From contig OZ244061.1 in the NCBI GenBank assembly GCA_965215475.1, positions 1,922,001 through 1,986,000 of the forward strand: a stretch of DNA of 64,000 bases, given 5' to 3'. Below are positions 1 through 10,285 of this stretch, in pieces; within the stretch, counting starts at the first letter, position 1, and each line of letters starts with the position of its first letter. The translations under genes and the position numbers were made by a program. The notes beneath the pieces were generated by a model. It worked only from the letters and a program-made list of their open reading frames with translations. It was not told where the DNA came from and made no database searches. This DNA comes from Bin80 sp965215475. Its GTDB lineage: Bacteria > Bacteroidota > Rhodothermia > Rhodothermales > Bin80.

Positions 1-966
1 ATGCTGTGCTTCCAACTCTTTGGACATCTGCAAAGATTGCGCATCATCAAGCCCTTTCGTAAACAGCGAAATCCCCCATACCTCCGATCCCAAAAGGTGA
101 ATGAGTTCTAGCTCCTCTGAAAAGGAGGGAATCCTACAGTCCAGATCCTCAAACCCTTCAAAGTGAAGACGTGCCGGAGCATGTTGTAGAATGACTCCCG
201 TTGCCCGTGCCGAGCAAATCAGCTCGGATCCAGCAGGTCCGGCTGGATTGCGAAGAGCAGACTGCCCCTCAAGAAGGATGACCTCTGGGCTTTCATTTTG
301 ATAGCATTCCACGATAGCACGCTCCAACTCACCCGAAACAAAATCATTAAGGGTTGCATCAAAAATAAACCCATATTTCAACCCCTGTAACCAACCCGTC
401 TGCCCCGTATAGATGACCTCTGCGCGCACACCCTGCTCATGAAGGCCTTCCCGTAAGCTCATTGCCGTCGTCCGCTTTCCGATTGCACAATCCATTCCAA
501 GAACTGCAATCCGGGGAACAGGTACCGACAGAATTTTACCTGACCAAAATTGTAGCTCGGTGGTAGGGCGAGGTTTGCGAAGATCAATGATACCTCCAGA
601 TGCCAGATTCACCAATTCCTCGTCGTCTGAAAGAAGTTGATGTAATCCATTTACCAGCTGCAGTCCGGCAGATGCCGCCGTCAATAGTTCCACGCGCAGA
701 GAATCTGGAAGTATTCCACCGACCGTTGCAACTCCGATAATACAGTGTGTTGGAGTACAGTGCGCCAAAGCCTCCGAAACTGAACTGTAGAGGGGAATCC
801 CTCTATTACGTCGGTCCAGTACGAATCCTGCATCCTGTCCTGCATAATCTGGATCTATCACCCCTAAAATCTCGTAGCGACTGGGGCCGCGCAGCAAGCC
901 ATGGGTCGTTTTTGCAAAAACGCTACCAAATAGCCCATTCGTAAGTATAAGCGCACTTTCCTTCAT
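1..966 (-). CDS. DUF1611 family P-loop protein (DgcN-like), 3' end outside window
   Basis: The frame stays open from an ATG at 964-966 (reverse strand) to the left edge, so at least 322 residues are present and the C terminus is missing. The N-terminal part reads like a Rossmann-type domain (start MKESALILTNGLFG, then GVIDPDYAGQDAG). The second half begins with a P-loop-like GMDCAIGKRTTA near residue 160 and continues with IYTGQTGWLQG and LLEGQSALRNPAGP, which fits the DUF1611 N-terminal and C-terminal domain order. Family members such as DgcN are found with L-Ala-D/L-Glu epimerases and D-glutamate catabolism; no epimerase gene is visible here, so that role is inferred from family only. It is divergent from the phosphorylase gene at 1087. 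Confidence 0.8.
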   Translation of the reverse strand, partial: MKESALILTNGLFGSVFAKTTHGLLRGPSRYEILGVIDPDYAGQDAGFVLDRRNRGIPLYSSVSEALAHCTPTHCIIGVATVGGILPDSLRVELLTAASAGLQLVNGLHQLLSDDEELVNLASGGIIDLRKPRPTTELQFWSGKILSVPVPRIAVLGMDCAIGKRTTAMSLREGLHEQGVRAEVIYTGQTGWLQGLKYGFIFDATLNDFVSGELERAIVECYQNESPEVILLEGQSALRNPAGPAGSELICSARATGVILQHAPARLHFEGFEDLDCRIPSFSEELELIHLLGSEVWGISLFTKGLDDAQSLQMSKELEAQH

Positions 967-1086
967 CAATTCCGATCTTTAAAGTCAGTTAATGACGTGA
1001 ATCTTGAGCTTAAGGATTTTATCCTTTTCAGGACTCCTGTTCTACGCTTCAGTTCCGAAACTCTCTACGATTATACAAGATAAATC

Positions 1087-3663
1087 ATGATTCCCAAACC
1101 CGTACGAATTTTCACCAATGCTCCATCATTGCCTTCCGCATTAGAAAGACTGCAGGAACTCGCGTACAACGTCCGATGGGCTTGGGATGAGGGCACCATT
1201 TCTCTTTTTCGAAGACTGGATGCCGATCTTTGGGAAAGCTCAGGACATAATCCCGTTCGGATGTTAGCCGAAGTCTCCTCTTCCCGGCTAGAAGAACTCG
1301 CGAACGATGAAGGCTTTGTTGCTCATCTGAATGAAGTGTGTGGTTCCTTTGACACGTACATGGAAGCAAACTCAACCTGGTACTCACGCACCCACTCATC
1401 CGATCATTTGTTAGCAGCCTACTTCTCCGCAGAGTTCGGGATCACGGAATGTCTCTCGATTTTTGCAGGGGGGCTTGGAGTTCTCGCCGGAGATCATCTA
1501 AAGAGTGCTAGTGATCTTGGAGTTCCCATTGTTGGCGTTGGTCTGATGTACCAACAGGGATACTTCAGTCAGTATCTCGATGCGAAGGGCTGGCAAAAAG
1601 AATCGTACATCCAAAATGATTTTGCCAGTCTTCCGCTGACCTTAGAGCACGGAGAGCACGGGATCCCCCTGCAAGTAGATGTAGAAATCGGGAATCGTAC
1701 CGTATATGCTCGGATCTGGAGGCTACAGGTTGGACGAATTCCCCTGTACTTACTCGATACCAATTTCAATGCCAATGACCATGACGAGGATCGAAATTTG
1801 ACAGATTACCTCTACGGAGGGGGAAATGAACTTCGTATCCGACAAGAGATTATTCTCGGGATTGGTGGCTATCGTGCACTGGAATTACTGGGCCTCAAAC
1901 CTCAGGTGTATCATTTGAATGAGGGGCACTCTGCATTTCTAACTCTGGACCGCACCAGACAACTCATGCAAGAACATGATTTATCCTTCCATGAGGCTCG
2001 AATTGCCACTGCCGCAAGTATCGTATTCACAACCCATACCCCCGTCGAGGCCGGTCATGATCGTTTCTCTCCGGAATTAATGGATCGCTATCTCACATCT
2101 TATGCTAAAAAATCTCTAGGTCTCGAACGCCGTGAATTCTTGGCACTAGGGCGAGAACATGCAGATCAGGATCAGGAATTGTTTGGTATGACCAAGCTTG
2201 CTCTGCGTATGAGTAGTGCCTGTAACGGGGTTGCCAAATTACATGGCAAAGTGAGCCGTGCGATGTGGCAAAACCTCTGGCCTGCAGTACCCGAGAATGA
2301 AGTCCCCATCCGTCATGTGACCAATGGAATTCACATCTCTTCCTGGATCTCAAGCTCGCTCAAACGACATGTAGATCGATATGTGGGTCCAAGGTGGAGA
2401 GAAGAAGCGATCAGCGAGTCCCAATGGAAACATGCCGAAGCAATCCCCGATGATATACTCTGGGATACACACTCAATTCGCAAAGAGCGCCTGATCATAC
2501 AGGCTCGGAGATCCTTGCAATCCCGAATGCAACGACTTGAAGCCTCAGCAAAAGATATTGCCCGTGCGAAGAAAGTCCTCAACCCCGAAGCACTTACCAT
2601 CGGGTTTGCACGCCGATTTGCTACCTATAAACGCGCAACCCTACTCTTTCGAGATCTAGAGAGATTGACGCAAATTCTCACCAACCCAACCTATCCAGTC
2701 CAGATCATTTTTGCAGGAAAAGCGCATCCCCGCGATCAACCAGGAAAAGAACTAATCCAGAAAATTGTTGAGGCCTCCGGTACCGATGCCCTGTTCAATC
2801 ATATCGTTTTTCTTGAAGATTATGATATGGCGATTGCTCGCAACCTGGTACAGGGAGTAGACTTGTGGTTAAACACACCTCGGCGCCCTCGAGAAGCTAG
2901 TGGCACCAGTGGAATGAAAGCAGCCGCGAATGGTGGGCTCAATCTCAGTATCTTGGATGGATGGTGGGATGAAGGATATGATCCATCGATTGGGTGGGCG
3001 ATCGGAAATGGCGAAATCACCGAAAATCATGTCTATCAGGATGAACGAGAAGCCGAAAAACTCTATGATCAACTAGAGCACGAGATTGTACCGATGTTCT
3101 ATGACCGCTCCTCCGAAGGACTGCCTCTTGAGTGGATTACACGCATGAAGTCTTCGATTGCCACCCACAGCAGTTTCTTCAATACGCATCGTATGGTTCA
3201 GGAGTATACTGAAACAATTTATTTGCCTGCCGCTTCTCGTGTAAAAGAACTTTATGACAAAAATCTAGAGGGTGCAAAAGTACTATCAAGCCAGCAACAG
3301 AAAGTGCAAGAAGCCTGGCCCAGTATTCAAGTCCGTGTAGACGAACATGCTCCCCAAGGAAATCTAAAGGTCGGAGCTCCTTTCACGGTTAAAGCCGATG
3401 TGGCTCTGGGTACTCTATCACCAGATGATGTAGAGGTTCAATTATACCTGGGGCGAATTGCACAGACAGGAGAAATCCTGGACGCAATCATCACCCCCAT
3501 GGAACTGACCAAAACCAGCCAAAAAGAATCTCAACACCTATATGAAGCCAAAAATGTCACCTGCACAGAGAGTGGATCCGTTGGATATACAGTACGCGTT
3601 CTCCCGAAACGGGGGAGACAAACTCCGTTACAATCTTCCAGTCTGATGACTTGGGCTCAATGA
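1087..3663 (+). CDS. glgP: alpha-glucan (glycogen/starch) phosphorylase, GT35 family
   Basis: Cytoplasmic enzyme releasing glucose-1-phosphate from alpha-1,4-glucans with a pyridoxal phosphate cofactor. The 858-residue length and N terminus (LQELAYNVRWAWDEG, a DUF3417-type domain) match the bacterial alpha-glucan family phosphorylases rather than the classic E. coli type. The active-site stretch EASGTSGMKAAANGG is present, with Lys611 as the expected PLP-binding lysine, and HLNEGHSAF and TTHTPVEAGHD are also family hallmarks. The last 100 residues form an extra beta-rich domain. Start is the first ATG of the frame at 1087. The stop overlaps by 7 bases with the convergent gene at 3657. No other glycogen gene is next to it. 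Confidence 0.95.
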   Translation: MIPKPVRIFTNAPSLPSALERLQELAYNVRWAWDEGTISLFRRLDADLWESSGHNPVRMLAEVSSSRLEELANDEGFVAHLNEVCGSFDTYMEANSTWYSRTHSSDHLLAAYFSAEFGITECLSIFAGGLGVLAGDHLKSASDLGVPIVGVGLMYQQGYFSQYLDAKGWQKESYIQNDFASLPLTLEHGEHGIPLQVDVEIGNRTVYARIWRLQVGRIPLYLLDTNFNANDHDEDRNLTDYLYGGGNELRIRQEIILGIGGYRALELLGLKPQVYHLNEGHSAFLTLDRTRQLMQEHDLSFHEARIATAASIVFTTHTPVEAGHDRFSPELMDRYLTSYAKKSLGLERREFLALGREHADQDQELFGMTKLALRMSSACNGVAKLHGKVSRAMWQNLWPAVPENEVPIRHVTNGIHISSWISSSLKRHVDRYVGPRWREEAISESQWKHAEAIPDDILWDTHSIRKERLIIQARRSLQSRMQRLEASAKDIARAKKVLNPEALTIGFARRFATYKRATLLFRDLERLTQILTNPTYPVQIIFAGKAHPRDQPGKELIQKIVEASGTDALFNHIVFLEDYDMAIARNLVQGVDLWLNTPRRPREASGTSGMKAAANGGLNLSILDGWWDEGYDPSIGWAIGNGEITENHVYQDEREAEKLYDQLEHEIVPMFYDRSSEGLPLEWITRMKSSIATHSSFFNTHRMVQEYTETIYLPAASRVKELYDKNLEGAKVLSSQQQKVQEAWPSIQVRVDEHAPQGNLKVGAPFTVKADVALGTLSPDDVEVQLYLGRIAQTGEILDAIITPMELTKTSQKESQHLYEAKNVTCTESGSVGYTVRVLPKRGRQTPLQSSSLMTWAQ

Positions 3664-4469
3664 GCATCCGTCAGCGAAGCCAAAGATATCTGGTTTGGAT
3701 CCTCGAACACAGACTCCGATAACTCAGAATAGACTCCTAGATTCGAAATTTTTCGGACGTTTGAATTACTATTCAGCGTGACTCTGGTATCAGCAAGCAT
3801 GATACCGTCATAGTTTTTATACCCTTCCCAGGTCGTAGTAAAACGAGGCTCCTCATCTGCATCAATATCCGCGTAGTAGGACCATTGCTCCACCAAATTC
3901 AGATCCTTGTTAACGTACACATCATATCCATTGTCTGGAGTAATCCCGACCCCATCAAACCTGAGTGTCAGTACATGTGCCTCATAGCCATTCGTCATGA
4001 TTTCTTCTCCCTTATACCCCAATGTAACCCCGGAATCCTTGAGTTTATACGGCATCAGTAACCAATAGCCTCCATTGATCCAGTCCCAATAGGCATCCGC
4101 CAATAATTCATCTGCGGGCATAACTTCCTGACCATCCCTGAAGGCGTATCCTTCCATGGTATGGATATTCATAAGTACAACGGTATCATTTCCCTGCCAG
4201 CGATACCTGCCCGTCCATTTATCCCAGACATGATCTTCTCCGAAGATGGTCCAACTTATATAGCGGGCATTATCCCACGCGGCACGTCCTCCCATGCTGG
4301 CCATCACCTGATCGGCAATCTCCATCGCCTGTGGGGCAGAATCTTCCATGTTGAACCCCTCCATTGGAGGATTTGAATCTTGTTGAGCATAGACCAGCCT
4401 AGGAAAAAGTAAGAGTAGTATTACGTATTTCACGAGAGTATGGTTTTTAGTTTTTGGATCCCGACACAT
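3657..4469 (-). CDS. exported LolA-like (DUF6503-type) protein
   Basis: Predicted exported protein of about 270 residues with a hydrophobic signal segment (YVILLLLFPRLVYAQQ) and a mature part rich in Trp, Tyr and Asp (AWDNARYISWTIFGEDHVWD, then RYRWQGNDTVVLM). This matches the general pattern of Bacteroidota periplasmic LolA-like proteins (DUF6503), but no enzyme motif is visible and the function is unknown. Start choice is uncertain: ATG at 4469 gives a 12-residue leader before the signal segment, while GTG at 4433 would start directly at the signal peptide; a longer reading from TTG at 4517 would collide with the divergent peptidase start and is unlikely. It converges with glgP and diverges from the S9 peptidase. 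Confidence 0.7.
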   Translation of the reverse strand: MCRDPKTKNHTLVKYVILLLLFPRLVYAQQDSNPPMEGFNMEDSAPQAMEIADQVMASMGGRAAWDNARYISWTIFGEDHVWDKWTGRYRWQGNDTVVLMNIHTMEGYAFRDGQEVMPADELLADAYWDWINGGYWLLMPYKLKDSGVTLGYKGEEIMTNGYEAHVLTLRFDGVGITPDNGYDVYVNKDLNLVEQWSYYADIDADEEPRFTTTWEGYKNYDGIMLADTRVTLNSNSNVRKISNLGVYSELSESVFEDPNQISLASLTDAH

Positions 4470-4516
4470 TAGATCGTAGTTTGCCGGTGCAGTTACATCA
4501 GTAAAGCAATTACACA

Positions 4517-6844
4517 ATGCCTGTAAAAATCATAGCCATCTTTTTGTTTCTGACCTGTTCTATGGAGGCCCGTGCACAAATTGTCATCACTGAAGATGAC
4601 TATGCCCGTGCAGAGTCAATGCTCTCCACCACAACCCGAAGCATGGTCTATCACACAAACATAAGACCCAACTGGCTGGATGAGGATAGGTTCTGGTATC
4701 TTCATACTTCGCAGCAGGGATCCGAATTTATTCTCGTTGATCCCGGCCAGGGGCAGAAGGCCCCCCTTTTTGACCATACCCGTATGATCGAGGCGATCTC
4801 CGACCACTTAGAGTCCCCCGAAGTTGAAGTTGACGTTTCACGCTTCTCCTTTGATTCGGAATCGAATCGTATTCACTCTACATGGGCACGAGATAAGAAT
4901 ATTACTTGTAGTATCATTACCTATGTGTGCGAACCGGTCAACAACTCCTTTCTCCATGGCATCCCTTCCAATGTAGCGGTTTCTCCTAATGGAAAATATG
5001 AAGCCTTCCGAAGAGAAAATAATTTATGGGTCCGGGTCCTCGATACCAAGGAGGAACAACAGCTGACCACTGATGGAATCGAAGATTTTGGGTATGCAAC
5101 CAATAATGCAGGATGGGTCAGGAATGACCGTCCAGTCTTGCTCTGGTCACCCGACTCAAAAAAGATTGCAACGTTCCAGCATGATGGCCGCGGCGTTGGC
5201 GAAATGTATATGCTCTCAACGCAGGTTGGTCACTCCGAGTTGGAAGCATGGAAATATCCCCTACCAGGAGACAGCATCGTCTTTAAGATTCACCGTGTGA
5301 TCGTCCATGTAGAAGAAAAGAAAACCGTGCGACTAGATATGCCACCAGACTATCATCGCGGCACCACTACGGATCATATCGCTGACTGGGATGGCACCTT
5401 TCTGGACGTACGTTGGAGTCCCGACAGCCAGCAACTGGCTTTCGTATCCTCCTCTAGGGATCACAAAGATGCATGGCTCCGTGTTGCCAGCGCAGAAACC
5501 GGACAAGTCCGGGAAATTCTTCATGAACATGTGCCAACCTATTATGAATCCGGCGTCAATGCGGAAAACTGGCAGGTATTTTTTGAAACAAATGAGGTCC
5601 TTTGGTATTCCGAGCGATCCAACTGGGGCCACCTTTACCTCTATGACCTTACCACAGGAGAGCTAAAACATCCGATCACATCTGGAGATTGGGTTGTCTT
5701 GCAATTGCGTCATACGAACCTGGATGAACGTATGCTATATTTTACCGGTGCAGGTAGAGATGGACCGGATCCATACTTCCAATACCTGTACCGGGTAAAC
5801 ATGGATGGAGGCGAGCCAGAACTGCTCACACCACAAGAGGCGAATCATGTTGTATCTCTGTCTCCACAGAAAAAATATATCCTAGATTCCTGGTCACGAC
5901 CAGATCTGCCTCAACAGCACGCCGTTCGAACTCTTGACGGTACGATTGCTGTTGATCTTGGGAAAGCCGATATTTCTGAGCTTTTGACAACTGACTGGCA
6001 ACCGCCACTACCATTTTCCACCAAGGCACGCGATAACGAAACAGATCTTCACGGCCTTCTCTACCAACCCAGTCATTTCGATTCGTCCAAAAGTTATCCC
6101 ATCCTGAATTATCTCTACCCAGGACCACAAAGTGGTAGTGTTGGAACACGAAGCTTTTTGCCATCCCGTAGCGATAAGCAAGCGATTGCAGAGCTGGGAT
6201 TCATCGTAGTAGAAGTGGATGCGATGGGCACACCCGGTCGCTCCAAGTCTTTCCATGATGCCTATTATGGCAATATGGGAGATAATGGGTTACCCGATCA
6301 AATCACTACCATCCGTCAACTTGCAGCCCAGAATTCATGGATGGATCTGGACCGAGTGGGGATTTGGGGGCACTCTGGGGGCGGTTATGCTTCTACCGGG
6401 GGGATCCTTCGCTACCCTGATTTCTACAAGGTCGCCGTCAGTGGTGCAGGCAACCATGATAATCGCAATTATGAAGATGACTGGGCCGAAAAATGGCAGG
6501 GACTCTTTATGCAGAATCCAGATGGAACGACGAATTATGATAACCAATCCAATCTTCCACTGGCGGGAAATTTGAAAGGAAAACTCCTTCTTGCCCATGG
6601 ACTGATGGACGACAATGTGCCCGCCTCCAACACACTCCTCCTCGTAGAAGCTCTGGTAGAGGCCAACAAGGATTTTGATCTGATCGTCTTCCCGAATGAG
6701 GCGCATGGATTTGGGCGGGCACGAATCTACTGGATGCGACAGAGATGGGATTATTTTGTCGAACATCTCTTAGGAGCTATCCCTCCGAAAGAATATGAAT
6801 TTGGCCAAGCCCGGGTCCAAGCTCATCCCCAATCCGACTCATGA
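4517..6844 (+). CDS. S9 family prolyl oligopeptidase (DPP IV-like)
   Basis: Exported serine peptidase of 775 residues. It has a signal peptide (IIAIFLFLTCSMEARAQ), an N-terminal beta-propeller region typical of DPP IV (about 60-500; repeated WSPDS motifs), and a C-terminal alpha/beta-hydrolase domain. The catalytic triad is visible: nucleophile Ser620 in GIWGHSGGGY, an acid at Asp698/Asp699 in GLMDDNVPA, and His730 in NEAHGFG. Family members remove dipeptides or cut after proline in the periplasm. The next gene starts one base after the stop, so the two are probably co-transcribed and may act together in peptide breakdown outside the inner membrane. Confidence 0.93.
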   Translation: MPVKIIAIFLFLTCSMEARAQIVITEDDYARAESMLSTTTRSMVYHTNIRPNWLDEDRFWYLHTSQQGSEFILVDPGQGQKAPLFDHTRMIEAISDHLESPEVEVDVSRFSFDSESNRIHSTWARDKNITCSIITYVCEPVNNSFLHGIPSNVAVSPNGKYEAFRRENNLWVRVLDTKEEQQLTTDGIEDFGYATNNAGWVRNDRPVLLWSPDSKKIATFQHDGRGVGEMYMLSTQVGHSELEAWKYPLPGDSIVFKIHRVIVHVEEKKTVRLDMPPDYHRGTTTDHIADWDGTFLDVRWSPDSQQLAFVSSSRDHKDAWLRVASAETGQVREILHEHVPTYYESGVNAENWQVFFETNEVLWYSERSNWGHLYLYDLTTGELKHPITSGDWVVLQLRHTNLDERMLYFTGAGRDGPDPYFQYLYRVNMDGGEPELLTPQEANHVVSLSPQKKYILDSWSRPDLPQQHAVRTLDGTIAVDLGKADISELLTTDWQPPLPFSTKARDNETDLHGLLYQPSHFDSSKSYPILNYLYPGPQSGSVGTRSFLPSRSDKQAIAELGFIVVEVDAMGTPGRSKSFHDAYYGNMGDNGLPDQITTIRQLAAQNSWMDLDRVGIWGHSGGGYASTGGILRYPDFYKVAVSGAGNHDNRNYEDDWAEKWQGLFMQNPDGTTNYDNQSNLPLAGNLKGKLLLAHGLMDDNVPASNTLLLVEALVEANKDFDLIVFPNEAHGFGRARIYWMRQRWDYFVEHLLGAIPPKEYEFGQARVQAHPQSDS

Positions 6845-6845
6845 A

Positions 6846-8549
6846 ATGAGATATCTTCTTGTATTTCTACTGCTGATTTGTGGATGTACCCACGGGCCTG
6901 ACTATGATCTGATCCTCCGTGGTGGGACTATCTATGATGGATCCGGGAATGCTCCCTACATTGCAGACATTGCGGTCAATGAAGACCGCATTGCCGTAAT
7001 TGGAACTCTTGCAGATGCCCGTGGCGCACGGGAACTTGATGTGGAGGGGTTTGCGGTCTCTCCTGGATTCATCAATATGCTGAGCTGGGCGACGGAAAGT
7101 CTCATCATCGACGGGAGATCCCTGAGCGATATCAGCCAAGGTGTAACTCTGGAAGTATTTGGAGAAGGAGTTTCCAACGGGCCTCTCAATGAAGTCATGA
7201 AAGAAGAGATCTGGGAATGGATCGTCCAGCAGGCTGGATCAGAGGAAACCGCAGAAGAATTTCTGGGAGGGACAACTATTCCCTGGACTACGCTGGACGA
7301 ATATTTATCCTTCCTTGAATTCAAGGGTATATCCCCAAATGTCGCCTCGCTTGTTGGTGCGGCGACCGTCCGTCAATACGTGCTTGGTAGTAAAAATGAT
7401 CGCGCACCAATTCCCGAAGAGTTGGAGCGCATGCAGAATCTGGTACGAGAAGCCATGGCAGATGGCGCACTGGGCGTGGGATCTGCCCTGATCTACGTTC
7501 CAGGTGCCTTTGCAAGTACACACGAGTTGACGGCACTGGCCTCTGCTGCTGGAGAATTTGGCGGTGTCTATACATCCCACCTTCGAAGTGAAGGGGAGCG
7601 TCTTCTCGAATCTGTGGAAGAATTAATCCAAATTGCACGGGATGCAAACGTGCGAGGACACATTTATCACCTCAAAGCCGCTGGGAAAAATAATTGGCAT
7701 AAGATGGAAGCGGTCATTAACCGGATTGAGGAAGTACGAGCGGAAGGGCTTGAGATCACAGCGGACATCTATACATATATTGCAGGATCTACGGGTCTGG
7801 ATGCTGCCATGCCACCGGATGTAAGAGAGGGAGGCATGATGGCTTGGCATGCAAGGCTACAGGATCCCGCTGTACGAGCTCAGATGGAAACAGAATTAAT
7901 GAATCCCTCCGGGAACTGGGAAAATCTCATGCTTGAAGCGGGTCCAGAAAATGTTATGCTCGTAGGATTCAGGACCGCTCCACTTCGTCAATATATGGGT
8001 ATGAGACTTACAGAAGTGGCAGAATTACGAGGAACTTCCATCCCCACAACCATAATGGATCTGATTCTGGAGGATACCAGCAGGGTCGGAGCGATTTACT
8101 TTCTCATGGATGAGGAAAATGTACATCGAAAGCTTCGACAGCCATGGGTTGCTATTGATTCTGATGCGATCTCTATCGCACCGGAGGGGCATGCCCTGAA
8201 TTCAATGGTTCATCCTCGCACGTATGGATCCTTTGCTCGTTTGCTAGCCAAATATGTGCGTGACGAACATGTACTCTCACTGGAGGAGGCCGTCCGGCGA
8301 ATGACCTCCCTGCCCGCATCCATTTTGGCAATCAACCAGAGAGGCATGCTCAAGCAAGGATATTTTGCAGACATTGTCATCTTTGATCCACAAAAAATAC
8401 AAGACCATGCTACATTCGAAGACCCTCACCAACTTGCCACGGGGGTATCCTATGTATTTGTCAATGGCAAGATGGTGCTAGAACATGGAGAGCATACGGG
8501 TGCAATGCCCGGTCGCGTGGTACGAGGATCAACACAAGTAAACCAATGA
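6846..8549 (+). CDS. D-aminoacylase-like amidohydrolase lipoprotein (atypical metal site)
   Basis: Amidohydrolase-superfamily protein of 567 residues starting with a lipoprotein signal (YLLVFLLLICGC, Cys being the lipidation site). ATG at 6846 is chosen because it places this signal at the N terminus and lies one base after the peptidase stop; an upstream ATG at 6795 would overlap that gene. Typical N-acyl-D-amino-acid deacylase parts are present: GGTIYDGSG, YTSHLRSEG, GHIYHLKAAG, IDSDAISIAPEG and FADIVIFDP. The usual metal-binding HxH after PGFI is absent (PGFINMLSWATES), and the usual Cys of the GNCG loop reads VFGEGVS. Later His and Asp ligands are kept, so activity may be altered. It overlaps the next gene by 4 bases (ATGA). 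Confidence 0.85.
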   Translation: MRYLLVFLLLICGCTHGPDYDLILRGGTIYDGSGNAPYIADIAVNEDRIAVIGTLADARGARELDVEGFAVSPGFINMLSWATESLIIDGRSLSDISQGVTLEVFGEGVSNGPLNEVMKEEIWEWIVQQAGSEETAEEFLGGTTIPWTTLDEYLSFLEFKGISPNVASLVGAATVRQYVLGSKNDRAPIPEELERMQNLVREAMADGALGVGSALIYVPGAFASTHELTALASAAGEFGGVYTSHLRSEGERLLESVEELIQIARDANVRGHIYHLKAAGKNNWHKMEAVINRIEEVRAEGLEITADIYTYIAGSTGLDAAMPPDVREGGMMAWHARLQDPAVRAQMETELMNPSGNWENLMLEAGPENVMLVGFRTAPLRQYMGMRLTEVAELRGTSIPTTIMDLILEDTSRVGAIYFLMDEENVHRKLRQPWVAIDSDAISIAPEGHALNSMVHPRTYGSFARLLAKYVRDEHVLSLEEAVRRMTSLPASILAINQRGMLKQGYFADIVIFDPQKIQDHATFEDPHQLATGVSYVFVNGKMVLEHGEHTGAMPGRVVRGSTQVNQ

Positions 8550-10090
8550 CTGATAGGTTTTCCGATTTGCAGCATCGTCGACAAGAAGCACGGATGGGCG
8601 GTGGTCAATCTCGCATTGATCGGCAACATGATCAAGGGAAACTCACCGCTCGTGAGCGTGTGACGGTTCTCTTGGATGATGATTCATTTGTAGAGATTGG
8701 ACAGCTGGTACGACATCAATGTACCGACTATGGTCTATCCGATCAACGCCCTTATGGAGATGGGGTCATCACTGGATATGGTACCATCCATGGTCGTTTG
8801 GTCTATGTATACGCACAGGATTTTACGGTTTTTGGAGGATCTCTGGGGCGTGCACATGCGTCTAAAATTGTACAAGTACTGGACTTGGCACTTCAAAATG
8901 GTGCACCGGTCATTGGGCTCAGTGACTCAGGGGGTGCCCGAATCCAGGAAGGAGTGATCTCCCTCGGAGGATATGCAGATATTTTCCTCAAAAATACGCT
9001 GGCTTCTGGGGTTATTCCCCAGATCTCTGCAATCATGGGACCCTGTGCAGGTGGTGCAGTCTACAGTCCAGCCATTACAGACCTTGTCTTTATGGTGCAG
9101 GGAACTAGCTACATGTTTGTGACCGGGCCGGACGTGGTGCATACCGTAACACAGGAGAACGTTACCTCGGAGGACTTAGGAGGGGCTGAAACACATGCGA
9201 AGCAAAGCGGGGCTGCGCATGCCGTGTACCCGAACGATGTTTCCTGCCTGGAAGCAATTCGAACTGTACTGAATTACTTGCCTCAAAACTGCGAGGAACA
9301 ACCGACAATTCATCCTACGTATTCCTCTCCTGCGGGAAATCCGACGGATTTGAATAAAATTCTTCCCGAAAATCCCAATAAACCTTACGATATGCATGAT
9401 ATCATCTATTTATTGGTAGATCGAGATTCATTCTTCCCGGTTCATGATGGCTTTGCCCTCAATCTAATTTGTGGTTTTGCACGTATCGGTGGTCATGCAG
9501 TAGGAATCGTGGCCAACCAACCAGCTCATTTGGCTGGGGTTCTGGACATTGATGCCTCTATAAAAGGGGCTCGGTTCATCCGATTTTGTGATGCATTCAA
9601 TCTCCCCTTGGTTACACTTGAAGATGTTCCTGGCTTTTTGCCCGGTACAGATCAAGAGTGGCGCGGAATTATCCGCCACGGAGCCAAATTACTCTATGCT
9701 TTTTGTGAAGCAACAGTCCCAAAACTCACAGTGATCACTCGAAAAGCCTATGGAGGCGCGTATGATGTCATGAGTTCCAAACATATTCGAGGGGATTTAA
9801 ACTACGCCTGGCCCGGAGCTGAGATTGCCGTCATGGGAGCAAAGGGAGCCATCAGAATTCTTCATCGTTCCGAACTCAAGCATGCCTCGGACCGAGAAAC
9901 TCTCGAAGAAAAGTTCACTCATGACTATGGGAACCGGTTTTCGAATCCCTATATAGCTGCCGAGCGGGGCTATATCGATGATGTAATCTATCCCGAGGAA
10001 ACTCGGGAGTGTTTAATCAAAGGGTTGGGAATGCTCCAGAACAAAGTTCTGACAAATCCGCAAAAAAAACATGGAAACATTCCTCTTTAG
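8546..10090 (+). CDS. acyl-CoA carboxylase carboxyltransferase (beta) subunit
   Basis: Carboxyltransferase subunit of 514 residues of the propionyl-/methylcrotonyl-/acetyl-CoA carboxylase family; it moves the carboxyl group from carboxy-biotin to an acyl-CoA. The start (RRQEARMGGGQSRID, then GKLTARERV) and the paired crotonase-like domains are typical. Oxyanion-hole glycines are seen in SDSGGARIQEG and in GPCAGGAVYSPA for the N domain, and in TRKAYGGAYDVMSSK for the C domain. The length and AYGGAYDVM segment favour a propionyl-CoA (PccB) type, but substrate cannot be fixed from sequence alone. No biotin carboxylase or biotin carrier gene is adjacent. The start overlaps the stop of the upstream gene (ATGA), suggesting translational coupling. 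Confidence 0.92.
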   Translation: MTDRFSDLQHRRQEARMGGGQSRIDRQHDQGKLTARERVTVLLDDDSFVEIGQLVRHQCTDYGLSDQRPYGDGVITGYGTIHGRLVYVYAQDFTVFGGSLGRAHASKIVQVLDLALQNGAPVIGLSDSGGARIQEGVISLGGYADIFLKNTLASGVIPQISAIMGPCAGGAVYSPAITDLVFMVQGTSYMFVTGPDVVHTVTQENVTSEDLGGAETHAKQSGAAHAVYPNDVSCLEAIRTVLNYLPQNCEEQPTIHPTYSSPAGNPTDLNKILPENPNKPYDMHDIIYLLVDRDSFFPVHDGFALNLICGFARIGGHAVGIVANQPAHLAGVLDIDASIKGARFIRFCDAFNLPLVTLEDVPGFLPGTDQEWRGIIRHGAKLLYAFCEATVPKLTVITRKAYGGAYDVMSSKHIRGDLNYAWPGAEIAVMGAKGAIRILHRSELKHASDRETLEEKFTHDYGNRFSNPYIAAERGYIDDVIYPEETRECLIKGLGMLQNKVLTNPQKKHGNIPL

Positions 10091-10285
10091 CCCGAATTTG
10101 TTGATGATTCTTTGCTCGAATCTCATAATTCCTCGTATTTGAATGGTCAAAATTTCTTGGTTTTTTACCTAATGGTTTATTTTAATGACCTCAACAATCC
10201 ATTATATGGGAACCTATTGAGTGTATATGAGAATACGCTTTAACTTTTGGGGTACATTTCCCTTCCACTGATCTGTGTTAATGTC

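Noticed and set aside
747..944. 65-residue frame on the plus strand
   Set aside because: It is antisense to the DUF1611 gene and has no signal of its own.
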